Notes: generated by a model from the sequence alone, not told the origin. Counted from the stretch's first letter, positions 36,304 to 47,590 are shown. The stretch: DNA of 64,000 bases from Kingdonia uniflora (GCA_014058105.1 JACGCM010002657.1:558001-622000); one strand, 5' to 3'. Numbers and translations are program-made.

Positions 36304-36439
36304 CTGAAAATTATCAAAAGTAAATAAAAAAAATTAGTTTGAATGCAGAGTAATGTTATTGTGCAAGAAATAATAACCAAACCAAAAACCCAAAATCAAA
36401 AATTAGAAAACATTCAATAAAAAGGATGAAAATTTTAGA

Positions 36440-36640
36440 TTTAGAAGGAGAGGGAAAGAGAATTGCTTGAAGCTTTCAGCAACTTGTTTATTAGCTTTTT
36501 TGACCTCTTCCATGTTTAAGAATCTCTTAAACCATATACCCATTGAGTATCCAACAGATCCTACATCATAACCATATTCTCCTTCTCACCCATAACCCTA
36601 GACCTTACCCTCCTTAACTATTACATATGCCCTCTGACAC
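36440..36640 (-). pseudogene. Possible captured exon of unknown origin
   Basis: One - strand frame reads YGYDVGSVGYSMGIWFKRF and then NMEEVKKANKQVAESFKQF without a stop, just upstream of the kinase-loop exon. I do not recognise it. It may be part of the same captured gene or a chance frame. Confidence 0.25.
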
Positions 36641-37469
36641 CCAAAATCAAACCCAAATGAACCCAAAGTGCCATAACATAAGTATCAGCTTCACATGATA
36701 TACAGAACCAAATCTCTCCTGCTACATTTAATCAGTTAATCACGTCTTAATGCTTACCTTAAAATGACGATTCGACCTATCATGCCTTGTAAACTTGTGG
36801 TAGAACAGACCTTCTTACTGGAGCCAAACTAGAGATATAGAAAATTGTATGAATGGTATAGAAAGTGAAAATCGCAAAGTCATACAAAGGATATAATAAT
36901 AATGTTTGGCCAAAATTTGAAGACACGCGCATGATTTTCGGGGCTATTGGAAATCGAGCCAAACACATGGAAACGGTTTGAAATTGCATTTGCATTATGT
37001 CTACAACGAGTCAAATTGAGACTAGGAGACTTGATTCAACTCCTTGAAGCTCATGATAACTAACATTAATGGCTTTGAACCTAACAACCCCCTCTTCTTG
37101 ATAATCCCATTTACTACAAATAGGTGTTTTGATCTTTTTATATGTCCTATAAATTCCAAACATCCATGATCTTCATATCTTTATAGGCCAAATTCACCCT
37201 TACACAAATAATTTCCCAAGTAAGCTAACCTTTGCAAATTAAGGCCTTTATATCCACTAAAAATTTGGCTAGATAACTCTAATTGTGATGCACAATAGAA
37301 TATGCTTGAAGTAACCAAAAAAAAAATTCATATACAAAGTATTTTTCTTCATTTTTATAACAAGAACCAAGGTTAAGCAGTAGAAAGTATTACATGCATT
37401 AACGAGTGTTTCACTCTTTGCATCATCATCCACTCTGGCATCACAGGTCATGTGAGAAGACATGATGAT

Positions 37470-38421
37470 ATAAATAATGATGGACCAATTTGGCATGAAC
37501 TGCATCACCCACCTTTTTCCAAGCCTCTACTTTCATTGCTCGACATTTCTGTTTCTTCGAACCATTTACGTTTGCAAGTAATTCAGAAGCGTGGGTAACG
37601 CTTAGATGCAAGCTGTTACTATGCAGTTAATGGGCTCTGGTAAGACTGGCCTACAACAGTACCGAATAAGTGGGACAGTTCTACTATAAGTTCCTCCCAG
37701 TAGGCTGAAGAGAGGTATTCCGCATATGGAGAAGATTCAAGCCGGCTTGCTCATAAGAGACATTCCATGAGTCTCTGGATATCCGCTACATGGATGGTGG
37801 CTAGCGGAGTTAAATCTTAGCATACTTAAGTGCCTCAGATGTGTTCCCATTTTGCAAAATCTCCATAGATTGTAATCTGCGAAGTTTGAGTTCAAGCTTG
37901 GATCATTTAATGGTAATCACCCAATTCAATGTCCATTTAGGATTTCTACACTTCATAACTTCAAGTACTTGATACATTTCAATGAATAGGGCACTCAATG
38001 TGGTGGTCAACTCTATATTGCTAGTCTCTCTTATGAAGCAGTCACGGAGATCTAATAGACCTTGCCAATAAAAATGATCCACAATTATTAGGTTTATACT
38101 TTGGCTGTCAAAATCAACATTCCTGTAATCCCTGGATATATCAAGCATGAATGATATCTAGAGATACTTTGCAAGTTTACTTAGCCCAGCATCAAGATCC
38201 CTTTGTAGCCCTTTTATCTAGTTGAGTAGGCTCATCATGTTAAGATCGTTGTTTAAGTTTGAGAGGATCGCTTCTTTGTCAACAGCTGAGGAATAGATCT
38301 TTAACAGAGCTTCATCGATTTCCCGAGTAATCTGGTCAATGACTTCTTGACTCTTTGAAGAAGACAACCTTTATTTTTTTGCAACATGGTCAAATGCATC
38401 TTTCATGGTACAAAACTTCAT
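37470..38421 (-). pseudogene. RMD5-like (GID/CTLH complex E3 ligase subunit) fragment
   Basis: From ATG 38421: MKFCTMKDAFDHVAKK, stop, SSSKSQEVIDQITREIDEALLKI, then GLQRDLDAGLSKLAKYL, ISRDYRNVDFDSQSINLIIVDHFYWQGLLDLRDCFI (LisH/CTLH region), LFIEMYQVLEVM, LELKLRRLQSMEILQNGN and EALKYAK. In another frame SPYAEYLSSAYWEELIVELS and GQSYQSPL follow, then ANVNGSKKQ..RAMK. This is the order of plant RMD5 homologues, which act with GID-type partners in ubiquitin ligation. It covers about three quarters of the protein; the C-terminal RING region is absent. No introns are apparent. Many stops: pseudogene. It begins about 80 bases after the CDPK fragment. Confidence 0.8.
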
Positions 38422-38499
38422 AACGTTATCCTATATAGTCAAGGAAGGTAAACTGTAAAATAAATAAAAATAACATGGAACAAAAGAATAAGGTCATGT

Positions 38500-40899
38500 T
38501 GAGTTCACCGAGGGTGATTTTCCCATTGTTGTTAGCATTCCACCATTTGGAATGACTCCTTAATGCCAGCGACTTCCTCCACAGAAAAATGTTCGGCCCC
38601 CACCTGCGGAGTTGAAGTTGTGCAAAGAATGTCAGTAAAATCATTTTTCAAGAAAGAACTCTTGATATACTTGTAACGAATGAGTTGAATTTTTACCCTT
38701 ACGGCTCTCTTTTTCAACTTATTCATCATGGAAAACTGTCTGAGTTTTGCTTTTACAGTTTCACCAAGAGAAACATTTGGAGCCTTCTTCACATGTTGTA
38801 ACCAAGGGTGGTCAACCACTTGCTGAGCTGGCAGGCAATGCTTTGGGTCTTTACAGTTTCAGCAAGAGAGACATTTGGAGCCTTCTTCACATGTTGTAAC
38901 CAAGGATGGTCAAACACTTCCTGAGCTGTCAAGCAACGCTTTGGGTCTGTATCAGGCATTTTCTTATCCAAGTTTTCGCATTATCATAAACTTTAGGCCA
39001 TGTGTCTCTTTTAAAATCTACAACGGAGCGAATAATTACTTGTGCAACTCCTATTTCAGTTTTTGCAAAGAAAATACTTGTTTTTTAGACATGAGAATAA
39101 AATATCTAGTTGCATTTAGGGCTGTCAACTCTTAGTCTTATGGAGGTGAGTAAGCTTGCATACTCACTGATATATAAGAAATAGTGGTGTTTCAAAAATT
39201 AATGTTACCAACCTACCAAAAAAGGTGGAATCCTACAAAGTAAAATGTAGAGTATTACTCCAGCACTCCAAACATCAACCTTTGGTGCAATGTAGTAAGG
39301 ACTCTCCACTATCTCCGTGAAACACTCACCTATAGAAAAGGTAAGTTTTAGCGATGGTTGTATTGAAATGAACAAAGAGGCAAAGGCTAAAATGATGGAA
39401 ACTATTAATTATATATCCCATATTAGAAGAAAACTTTAGTGCAAGGTCTTACCAGGTTTAAAGAAAACTGACAATTTAAAATCAATCGCTTTTAAGGGCA
39501 GTTGTTTCCTTCTTGTTTGCAAACAAAAAGTTATCTGGTTTTAACTCCCGGTGGATTACACCGTATATGTGACAACTCTACAAAACAAGAAAGCCAGATT
39601 ATTAAACTCCAAATATGCAAAGAATGTGGAAAATACAATACGACCTAGTAGTAAAATGAAATGCGATTGACGGAGGGCAATGCATTATTATAGTTAGGGC
39701 CATGGGACCTTGAAGATCCCAAAAACACACACATGAGATTATATGTCTTAAATAGAGGCTAGTATCTTAGCCTTGATGAAGTTCGCACTTTGAATCAAGG
39801 ATAAACAGTACTACATCTTATAGTGTGTAAGAAAGACTTTTAATGGAAAAGCTAAGATATGCTATGGCTTCAATTTTTGGACTAAGGACACACGACGAAA
39901 GGTATCATTGTGGGATATGAGTTAACAATTTAAAGGTCAAAATTGAATATCTCGTTATGATATAGCGGCCTCTTACCTTTTCTTGTCAAGTCGTTCATTA
40001 TCCTTTTACTTGTTTCACTTTCTCTTTGAGTTTTTTTATTTGGTTGTGGGCTCATCACGAAAAGCTCTCTTTAGAGTGGATAAACTCTCCTTCTTAAGTG
40101 AAGGAAAGTGAAGTACAAAAAATAAAAAAAATCCGCAAGGGGGATTCTTCACAGGTAGGTAACATCCATATACAATCTTCTAATGATTTTCACTTCTTTT
40201 TTGTGGCAGTTTTCATGAAATCATTAAAACAAAATCCATGTCAAGATTTAAGGGAAACAAACCATATACTACAAAAGAAGTAAAACATTTATTTGAGGGA
40301 AACACGATCAATAAACTCGCAATAGGCAACAACAAAAAAATGTTAACAATTAAACATTACAAGATAGGAAAACTAGCACTTGAGAGCAAGCAAACATGAA
40401 CAACTTCCACAATCATTTTAGTAACAACGGAAGCCGCACGTTCCGTATAATGCCCCCTCGCCACAATTCGATCACACAACTCCTCGCCTTCACACAACTC
40501 CATCACAAGATTTACTGCAACATCATCCTCGTACGTATCCTTCAATCTTACTATATTTGGGTGTGGTGGCAAATGCTTCATGATCTCAAACTCTCTCCTA
40601 ACATCTTCAATATCCGTAGCAGTCCTTAACTTCTTTTTCGATATCGATTTGCAAGCAAATGTATCGCCTGTACAAAGATATGTGATCCCAAATTCCATTC
40701 TCTCCAACTCTTGACCCAACTCATAACTAATACCAATATCCCTCCCTGTCGGATCGCTCAACACCAAAAGCATCCCCCCTCCACCTCCATTATTCAAACC
40801 ATAATCAACCGAAAACGGGTTTGCTTTCTTCTTCCCCTTCTTCTTTTGCTGATCGTCAGATTGAACCACAGGTGGTCTAACACAACAATTATCCATCAA
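38500..40899 (-). pseudogene. Calcium-dependent protein kinase (CDPK) fragment with introns
   Basis: Exon 1 (40899-40396): MMDNCC, a variable basic region, then the kinase start [56 protein letters not shown] and [13 protein letters not shown]. Exon 2 (39577-39453): [19 protein letters not shown], then DFKLSVFFKPG. Exon 3 (39329-39217): [29 protein letters not shown]. Exon 4 (about 39075-38697): GVAQVIIRSVVDFKRDTWPKV, then DPKRCLTAQEVFDHPWLQ, junction/autoinhibitory segment. Exon 5 (from 38603): [16 protein letters not shown] and the first EF-hand (NNNGKITLGEL). Lesions: Gly2 (myristoylation) lost, glycine loop ERMEFG, HRD to HRE, DFG to DFK with a frameshift, about 10 residues lost around APE, a 98-bp duplication. 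Kept introns show capture from genomic DNA. Confidence 0.9.
38760..38955 (-). repeat. 98-bp tandem duplication in the CDPK fragment
   Basis: The segment coding [20 protein letters not shown] and the following VKKAPNVSL part occurs twice with a 98-bp period (matching points 38773 and 38871). Since 98 is not a multiple of three, the second copy is out of frame with the first. The copies differ at about ten positions. Confidence 0.9.
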
Positions 40900-40956
40900 A
40901 TCAAAACCTCCAAAACAAAAGGGTATCTAAAAATCACCAAAACAAACACACCCTAA

Positions 40957-43515
40957 TATCTAATATACCACAAAACCTCCCAAAATCTACCTTCCAAAGA
41001 AATGGGGTTTCTAGATTTACCCAAACAAGCAAAATCCAATCTCTGATCAAGCTTAAACCCTTGGTTTCTAACCAAATGGGGGACAATATTATAGCAAATC
41101 AAACAAAACCCAATATCTGATCTAGCTTACAACTATACAAAACAAAGATAGAAGAAAGAACGATTGGTTTCTTACCAATATTAGAAGTGAAAGCGGTAAA
41201 ATACTACTCACTCTGCATTATTCTTAATCAACTCCCCTTGACATATGGGAGTTGTATGTTCATGTGGACTAATTACTCGAACCCTACCCATTGAATCCCT
41301 ATGGAATAGTCTAAGTAAAAGTCACAATATACCAAAACTATTTGGAAAACTATTAATAAAATTGCAAAAGCTTCTGATGAATGATAAAAGGGAGAGTGGT
41401 GGCAGGGAATTAAATTATAGAAATTTCCTTCTGTTAATTGGTAATCATACTTATTTCCTAGAAGGTATAGTAAGAGCCTTTATACTATTTAACTTTATCC
41501 CATGATGATGATGACAGACATAGAATTACTTCTTCACATGATTTTACATCTATTACTTATGTTTTTCTTGTATTCAAGCACATCAAAGTACCCAAAAATA
41601 CTTCAAACTTAGTAAATCAAACAAAAAATGAAAATCAAAACAAAAAAAATTTGACCTGAGATCTTCCTTATCATTACTAAGTCTCACATTGGCATAGAAT
41701 TTGCTGGAGACGCCGTGATCCATGCGTTGGACCGCACAATAGCCTAACTTTTGGTGCCACCCCCACCATTATTCCACTCCTCAAACATATCAAGGTTCTA
41801 TCATCCACATGGCACTCACCATTTTTTACACATAGTAATCATCTCATTGTATCTTTACCTATTTCCTGAACCTCATAATTATCATCCAAATACATGCCAC
41901 TATATGCCCAAAGTTTAGTTAATTTACTAACCCTTAGCATGGGGATCATTAATAGTTCACGTTGACAAAGATGAATGAACCTAATCCAATTCAAGAGTCC
42001 CTAGTAGCCATTAACAATCAAACAAACCCCCATATAACCAACTCTCAATTCAACCAAAAAGTACCTAGTTTTGGTTAGCATTCATAGTCACAAACCCAAA
42101 AGTCGAAACTCTACGGACCATTTCATCATCAAACAAACTAAAAAATTATACCGTGTCTCTCGCTTTCCGTCGAAATAATCCAACTTAGATTACTTTCTTA
42201 CTCAACATTAGAAGATATTTGAGAAGTATCAACACCTCGAGAGGTATACAAACTATCAAATCATCATTTATAAAATCCCAAAATAAACCAACCATTGTAA
42301 CAATACCTCAATTCGTTGAACATACACAGTAGAATCGACCGACCAAATTCCTAAATTCTAGAAATCAAAACCAAAACACCTAAATTAAGAGATATCAAAA
42401 CACTAGAAATCAAAAGCTTAAAATCAAACCACAATTTCGTTGTTTAAACCCTCAAATTATGGCAAATGGAAATATTATGGTTAAATCACCAGGAGATGGA
42501 TTTACAACCTTGAATCGAGCCCTAAGCCTTCAAAAAATGCATTAGATTTGAAAGCCTAGACCTTCAAAAATTGTATCGATTCAAGATTATAGTTAAAATT
42601 TACAACATTCGTTGCATAAAATTGAGACCAAAGTTACTTCTTGACCTTAAGATAGTATAATATTGCAATTTGGCAAATGGTTAAAGATAATCAAGGATTA
42701 ATAGAGAGTGATGAAGAGGGGATTGACTCGGCATGTTGATCCTATAATAAGGGTTCTTTTTTAGAATAAGATATCAGATAAAAATTAGGCATAGACTTCA
42801 AGATTAGATGTATCTCTCTTTCCATTGTGTAGACATACATTCTATATGGGTCATGCAGCTATCCTTCAGCTGCAAGGCCGAACGTAAAGATCAGCCATAA
42901 CCAGTGGCAAAGCTTGTGTGAGGGCAAAGAATTGGGCCTCAAATTTGTTTTTATAGCATTTTAGTATGCTTTCCTTCCCCCTCAATTTCTTAAAAATCTT
43001 AGCTTTTTATTGATGAAGAAACGTTGGTTAAATATCTTGATCTAAAGAGATAATTGATGGAGGAAATGAATAAGGTATGTGTGATGAGGGTGACAATACC
43101 GATAATATGAGTTACTACTATTATAACCATTGCCACGGAGACTCATTCGATCTATCCATCACCGACAACATTCCAAGCACAGCAATTCATGTGGAAAAGC
43201 AGGAACAATAGTTAAAAATAACCATCAGATCATTAGAACTTTTGTTGTTATGATTAATGAAGAGTACAGTGTGTTCCAAAAAGATTAAAGGAATTGCGAT
43301 TTTTAAAAGCCTAGTCCTTGAGATGGTCACATTCAACAAAGTAAGTACCAAGTTACATCCTCTTTCATGAGCTCTACCTTAACAAAAACCAACATAGAAA
43401 CAACCGAATGGCAATCCTTCTCTCAAACATGCTTTAAAATATAGCTAGTTGTAATCCCTCATTTAACCTACTGATTCATATATCATATATCTACGAAGAG
43501 AGACTATTACTACTA
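40957..43515. other. Helitron interior, no gene recognised
   Basis: Probably includes the captured CDPK 5' untranslated region next to 40899. The rest is AT-rich with no frame or motif that I can assign. Confidence 0.35.
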
Positions 43516-43776
43516 CTAACCTGGCAAATCCCTGAGCTTTACAAACAACCACTCTCCTTGGTGAACAACCCTCGCTTTCTTCGATACCGCCGATGTCACT
43601 GCATTCCTCTGGTACCGTAATTGGAGATTAAGACCACTGAATTTCGATAAATCATCGGATTTGCAAGTGCTGGGGATAGATAAAACTGATGAAGCCATTA
43701 CCAGTGATGATGAGGTGTTTGATAATCGAAAGGCGGAGCATCCAGAGATTGTGATGGATTCGAGGATGGCAGCCAT
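43516..43776 (-). pseudogene. Thioredoxin m-like first exon (plastid transit peptide)
   Basis: 86 open codons from ATG 43776: MAAILESITISGCSAFRLSN, Ser/Thr-rich and low in acidic residues, as in a chloroplast transit peptide. LSKFSGLNLQ follows, similar to the EFRGLK block of plant thioredoxin m precursors. In another frame near 43540 the text VVCK-A-Q appears where thioredoxin m mature sequence begins. The catalytic WCGPC exon is not present. It is the captured fragment closest to the Helitron 5' end. The family call rests on general likeness and could be another plastid precursor. Confidence 0.45.
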
Positions 43777-44338
43777 TTAAACTAATCAAAATCAAATCAA
43801 ATGCTGAGATCTAAGTCTTCTAGAGGTGAATTTGTGAGTGAGAATTGGAAACCCTAAAAGGTTGATTTGCAAGAATTGCAACGTAGACCTTCATTTTCCA
43901 TCGTTGCGCATCAGTTTGAGAAGGAGGAGAAGATGTGGTTTGAATCTCAGAGCTAGGAGGAAGAAGACATAGAAGCCGAATCATTTAGAAAATTTAGATT
44001 TGGGTTAAGAAATGTTCGAGTTGGATTTCCTGAAATACCCCTAATTTTGTATTTAGACTTCCCAAAATACCCCCAATTTCGTATATACGAAAAGTTATGC
44101 ACTGAACTTCCATTTATACCCCTTCTTTCATCACCTAATTACGATTGAGATGCCTATTTAGGATGAGATTTGGTACATATGAAATAGGGGTATTTTAGTA
44201 TTAAATAAATTTCGAGAGTAGACTAAATAGACATAGTGATCTAACGGCTGTGTTATAAACTAAAGTATATATTTTCCTCAATATGTGTAGGGTAGGGTGA
44301 TCAACAGCCAAGATTGATTCTAATGGCATAGCTATTCC

Positions 44339-44358
44339 TTTAGTAATATATAGATAGA
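44339..44358 (-). other. Helitron 5' terminus
   Basis: On the - strand TCTATCTATATATTACTAAA, preceded by A. TCTATATATTA-type starts are typical of plant Helitrons. Confidence 0.75.
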
Positions 44359-44523
44359 TTAATTAATCTTGTCAGTAATGTTAAAAATATGGCTCACAGT
44401 GAGGATGAGATTATCTAGCAAAGTTTTATAACAAGGGAGCTTAGTGTGGCTTCTACTTATGAGAAAAGTGAGACCCATGAGAGATATTGCGGATTGTAGA
44501 GCTATAAGTTGGAACTAGTTCCC
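44359..44523 (+). pseudogene. LINE reverse transcriptase region, right part after the Helitron
   Basis: LINLVSNVKNMAHSEDEII, stop, QSFITRELSVASTYEK follow in the same frame as the left part that ends ...KLYSTK at 34191. In plant L1 elements this stretch (EDE..W......FSV.SAYE) lies before the C-terminal zinc-finger-like domain. Recognisable LINE text fades after about 44523. Confidence 0.65.
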
Positions 44524-44787
44524 CAATCACCCAGATTACTATGTAAAAAGCTATAAAAGGGGCCTTGAACACTCCCCTCCAATAGTTTTAGGGATAGCTC
44601 AACCTCATATCACCGAAAAACACATGGAAAGAAGTGGGCTACCGGACTCTCCCTTCTCTGTATAATTTTTCTCCCACATGCTTTTTAATTACTTTCCCTC
44701 TCTTCAATTTTTATGCTCTTCACTTTCTATTAAAAAGCTTACCTCTCTAAAATCTTCATCAAATTACAAAACTATTTGCCAAAAATC
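44524..44787 (+). promoter_or_regulatory. Promoter-like stretch with TATA box
   Basis: CTATAAAAGG at 44551-44560 has a good TATA context and is followed by a pyrimidine-rich stretch. It may be a remnant of an LTR or just the end of the LINE. No gene follows before the T4 insertion. Confidence 0.25.
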
Positions 44788-44792
44788 ATTAT
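44788..44792. repeat. T4 target-site duplication, left copy
   Basis: ATTAT at 44788-44792 is repeated at 58655-58659, directly after the 3' LTR. This proves the pair of LTRs belongs to one insertion. Confidence 0.9.
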
Positions 44793-45355
44793 TGTAAGGG
44801 CCTCCTACCCTTCGAATTAGTTCAAATTCGAACTACTTCGATAATCGACTCACGTATTTCACACATGACATGAGTATTCAACATTGACACCTATATTATG
44901 AACTGATAAAGAACATGAATCGAGCACAACAGAAGAACATGAACAAGTCAAAGATACCTGTCTCCCACAAACTCAATAGTTACTCAATCAACCACCACTC
45001 ACCTCATTGTTCAAAGAATGTACTTCAACATGATAACGAACTGTGGATAAGGCCTATATAAAGAAAAAGTTCTAGAAGAGACAGGGACGGGAAAAAAATA
45101 CCAAGAAAAACTTCTTGTTTACAAGAGCAAGTATTTCTAGTTCGAGAGATCACTTGTAATAAGAAATCAACCTCAAGCAATAAAAGTTACTATTACTAGA
45201 ACCCTCAACTCGAGGTCATGGCCTTTTACATATTCAAAGGTTTCCACAATAAATCACTTGTGTCATTTCTTACTTTACATTAGTTTTTATCACAAGTACA
45301 TCGGTGTAAGAGCTAATTCTGAGCCATTTTGAGCTAACAGAATTAGGCCATTACA
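44793..45355 (+). repeat. T4 5' LTR
   Basis: Starts TGTAAGGGCCTCCTACCC, ends GGCCATTACA, 563 bp. Contains a TATA box and AATAAA (45179-45184) in the same positions as the T3 LTR. Confidence 0.95.
45054..45063 (+). promoter_or_regulatory. T4 LTR TATA box
   Basis: CTATATAAAG, kept in the T4 3' LTR (about 58349-58358), T3 and T1. Transcription of the element would start some 25-30 bases downstream. Confidence 0.7.
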
Positions 45356-45376
45356 TTTGTTGCCGTATGTGGGAAA
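45356..45376 (+). other. T4 primer-binding-site region
   Basis: TTTGTTGCCGTATGTGGGAA directly after the LTR, a mutated form of the TTTGGCGCCGTCTGTGGG motif of T1. Confidence 0.65.
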
Positions 45377-45433
45377 GAAGACATTTCCATGATATCCTAA
45401 GGCATACATTCATTCTACTATCAATCTCCAATC

Positions 45434-46752
45434 ATGGTCACTTCCAGATGACCAGCAACCGAAATCCAGTTCGGTCATTCAGTTGAGCCAGAACAGCATA
45501 TTGAATTACGGGCGAATCTCCACGGCGAAATAAAGAAACGCAATGAGCTCGAACGTCAATTATTTCTTGACCGAGAGCTTTAAGAGAAGGAGCATAAAGC
45601 CGAGCGACAAGCTCGTTTGATAGCATTCAAACGACTGGAAGACTAGATGAGAGCCATGCAAACTGCATTACAGGTTCTTTAATATACTCAGCAGGCTCCC
45701 CAAACCAGATATCACGATCAAATGCTTCTGTGCAGGAAGGATTGGGACCTCGAGCAGCCACCAGCAATGTTATTTCCAGAAATGTTCAGCACGAACCTCA
45801 GCGTTCCATTCATTTGGGCAGAAAAGTTTAGTCTGACATCAAGAAGAACATCGACCTCAACCTTAGATTCCAGCACTTGATCACTTGAGTGAGGGCACCG
45901 GTATTCATAATCCTCATCCTCATCCACCTCGCCAAGCCACTCAGGCCATACGTTAATACGTCACACAAGAGTATATGGATCAACACATCAAGTAGTTCAT
46001 CGAAGCTCAAAATTTAGGTACTCAAGACGATCTTACAAAGTTACAAGGAAGTCTAATTTACAAAGAGTTAGTCGATATGGAAGTACCAAAAGGTTTTCAT
46101 ACTCTAATGATACGCAAATACAAGGGCACCGATCCAAAGGAGCACATTTAACAATACTGTGATTTATTGGGGTTGTGCTCCAATCTCAACTACATTCTAT
46201 GCCGTCTGTTTGCAACAAGTCTATAGGGGGGACCTCTCCGGTGGTTCCATTCTCTACCTAAAATTTCCATCCTCACTTTCAAAAAACAACCGAAACAATT
46301 CGTTAAGATGTATTCTCACTACAAAGACGACGAAGAGAATTTATTTTCTATTATTAGTCTTAAACAATCACATGGAGGAAGCACGAGGCATTTTCCAAGA
46401 AGTTTTTGGAGCACGCGCGAAAGGTGGATAATCCTGATTAGAAAGAAGTTGTTACTGCTTTTACCAACGCTCTCCAGCTCGACTGTAAGGCCCAAAAGCA
46501 CCTCTTCCTCAACAAACCCACGACCTTAGGGGATATGATCACCAAGGTCAATGGGTATGTCAACCTGGAAAGGATTATGTCGAAAAAGCATAAATCTACT
46601 AAATCTGTCCTAACCACTAAAGCTCATCCTACATATCAAAATAATGCACCGAATGAGGATCAGGGTGATCAAAAATGTTCCAAAGGCAACACTGGCAACC
46701 CTCAAAATGGCGGTACATTACCCAAACTGGTCCTCGCTAAGATAAATGTCTG
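45434..46752 (+). pseudogene. T4 gag
   Basis: ATG 45434 (MVTSR, stop, PATEIQFGHSVEPEQ) aligns with the gag starts of T1 and T5. The coiled-coil start (KKRNELERQLFLDREL) is followed by the gag core: VDMEVPKGFHTLMI, YKGTDPKEHI, LLGLCSNLNYILCRLFA, GPLRWFHSLP, EENLFSIISLKQSH and MITKVNGYVNLERIM. Stops and frame changes occur throughout, including within the WFHSLP to LKQ stretch. Confidence 0.8.
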
Positions 46753-46897
46753 AATCGTCGTAATTTTTCAAATTCTATCAAAGGACAAGCTATACCTTTA
46801 ATCTCAATCATTAGATCCAATCGAAAGTAGCCTGTACTATATGCATCACAAGGTAAACTATCATGTTACTGACAACAATTATGCTTTATAGAGGCTT

Positions 46898-47590
46898 TTG
46901 CAATTTATTTTCAAAGATGGACAGATGTATGAATACATTATCAACTTGGAATCATACAAGGATGGTTGCTATAAGAAGCAACTCAAAGTAGTCCAGGTCA
47001 AAGATCAAGCTGAGGAGAAACATCTCTACCAAATCTACCACAGCAACATGATCGAGATTCATCATATTGAAAACTCTTGCAGATTCAAGCGCAGGAGGCA
47101 ATCATTCAAAGATTGCGACATCAATCATATAAAAAATTTGCATCATGATACATTAGTAATAATACTCAAGATAAAGAAGTTTTTCATGCATACAATGATG
47201 ATCGAATCAGGAAGTGGCATTGAGATTCTCTTTTAAAGTAGAATCAACCAAATGGGATTGGCCGATCAAGTCATTCTGAGCGACAACGATATCAGTGGAT
47301 TTAATGGTTCCAAAGAAGAACGAATAGGCAAGATCATCTTACTAATTACCACGGGACAAGCCACAATCAATGTCCTCTTCTATGTCATCAATGCCAAATC
47401 TCATTATCTCAAAATTATGGGTCGCTGTTGGATACACAACATGGAAGCAATCACTTCCACTTATCATCAAGCACTTCACTTCAAACACAATGATGACATC
47501 TATGAAATCAAAGGAAGTCAAAAAATTTCTAGAGCTTGCGAGAACGTCGTCTCTACCATTTTAGATACATTAGACAGATACGCAGTATAA
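46898..47590 (+). pseudogene. T4 aspartic protease region
   Basis: Open from 46898 (YEYIINLESYKDGCYKKQLKV), ending MHTMMIESGSGIEILF before TAA 47234. The catalytic DTG of T1 and T5 is ESG here (47204-47212), so the active-site Asp is lost. A second open stretch (47252-47590) continues MGLADQVILSDND, NGSKEERIGKIILL, FYVINAKSHYLKIMGRCWIHNMEA, the conserved C-terminal part of the protease domain leading toward RT. Confidence 0.85.

Larger units (their letters stand above)
34192..44358 (-). mobile_element. Non-autonomous Helitron with captured gene fragments
   Basis: Read on the - strand it starts TCTATCTATATATTACTAAA at 44358 and ends with a hairpin (stem GGCACACG/CGTGTGCC, loop TGATAG), CGACTG and CTAG at 34192. 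Plant Helitrons have this layout: 5' TC, 3' hairpin about 10 bases before CTRR, insertion between A and T. The flanks are A (- strand, at 44359) and T (at 34191). Removing 34192-44358 joins two parts of a LINE in one frame, which independently supports both ends. Length 10167 bp. No Rep/helicase gene is seen. Fragments of at least three host genes lie inside, all on the - strand. Confidence 0.8.

Noticed and set aside
40357..40899. Functional CDPK gene
   Set aside because: Only the first exon is open; the later exons have frameshifts, lost catalytic residues and a truncation in EF-hand 1.
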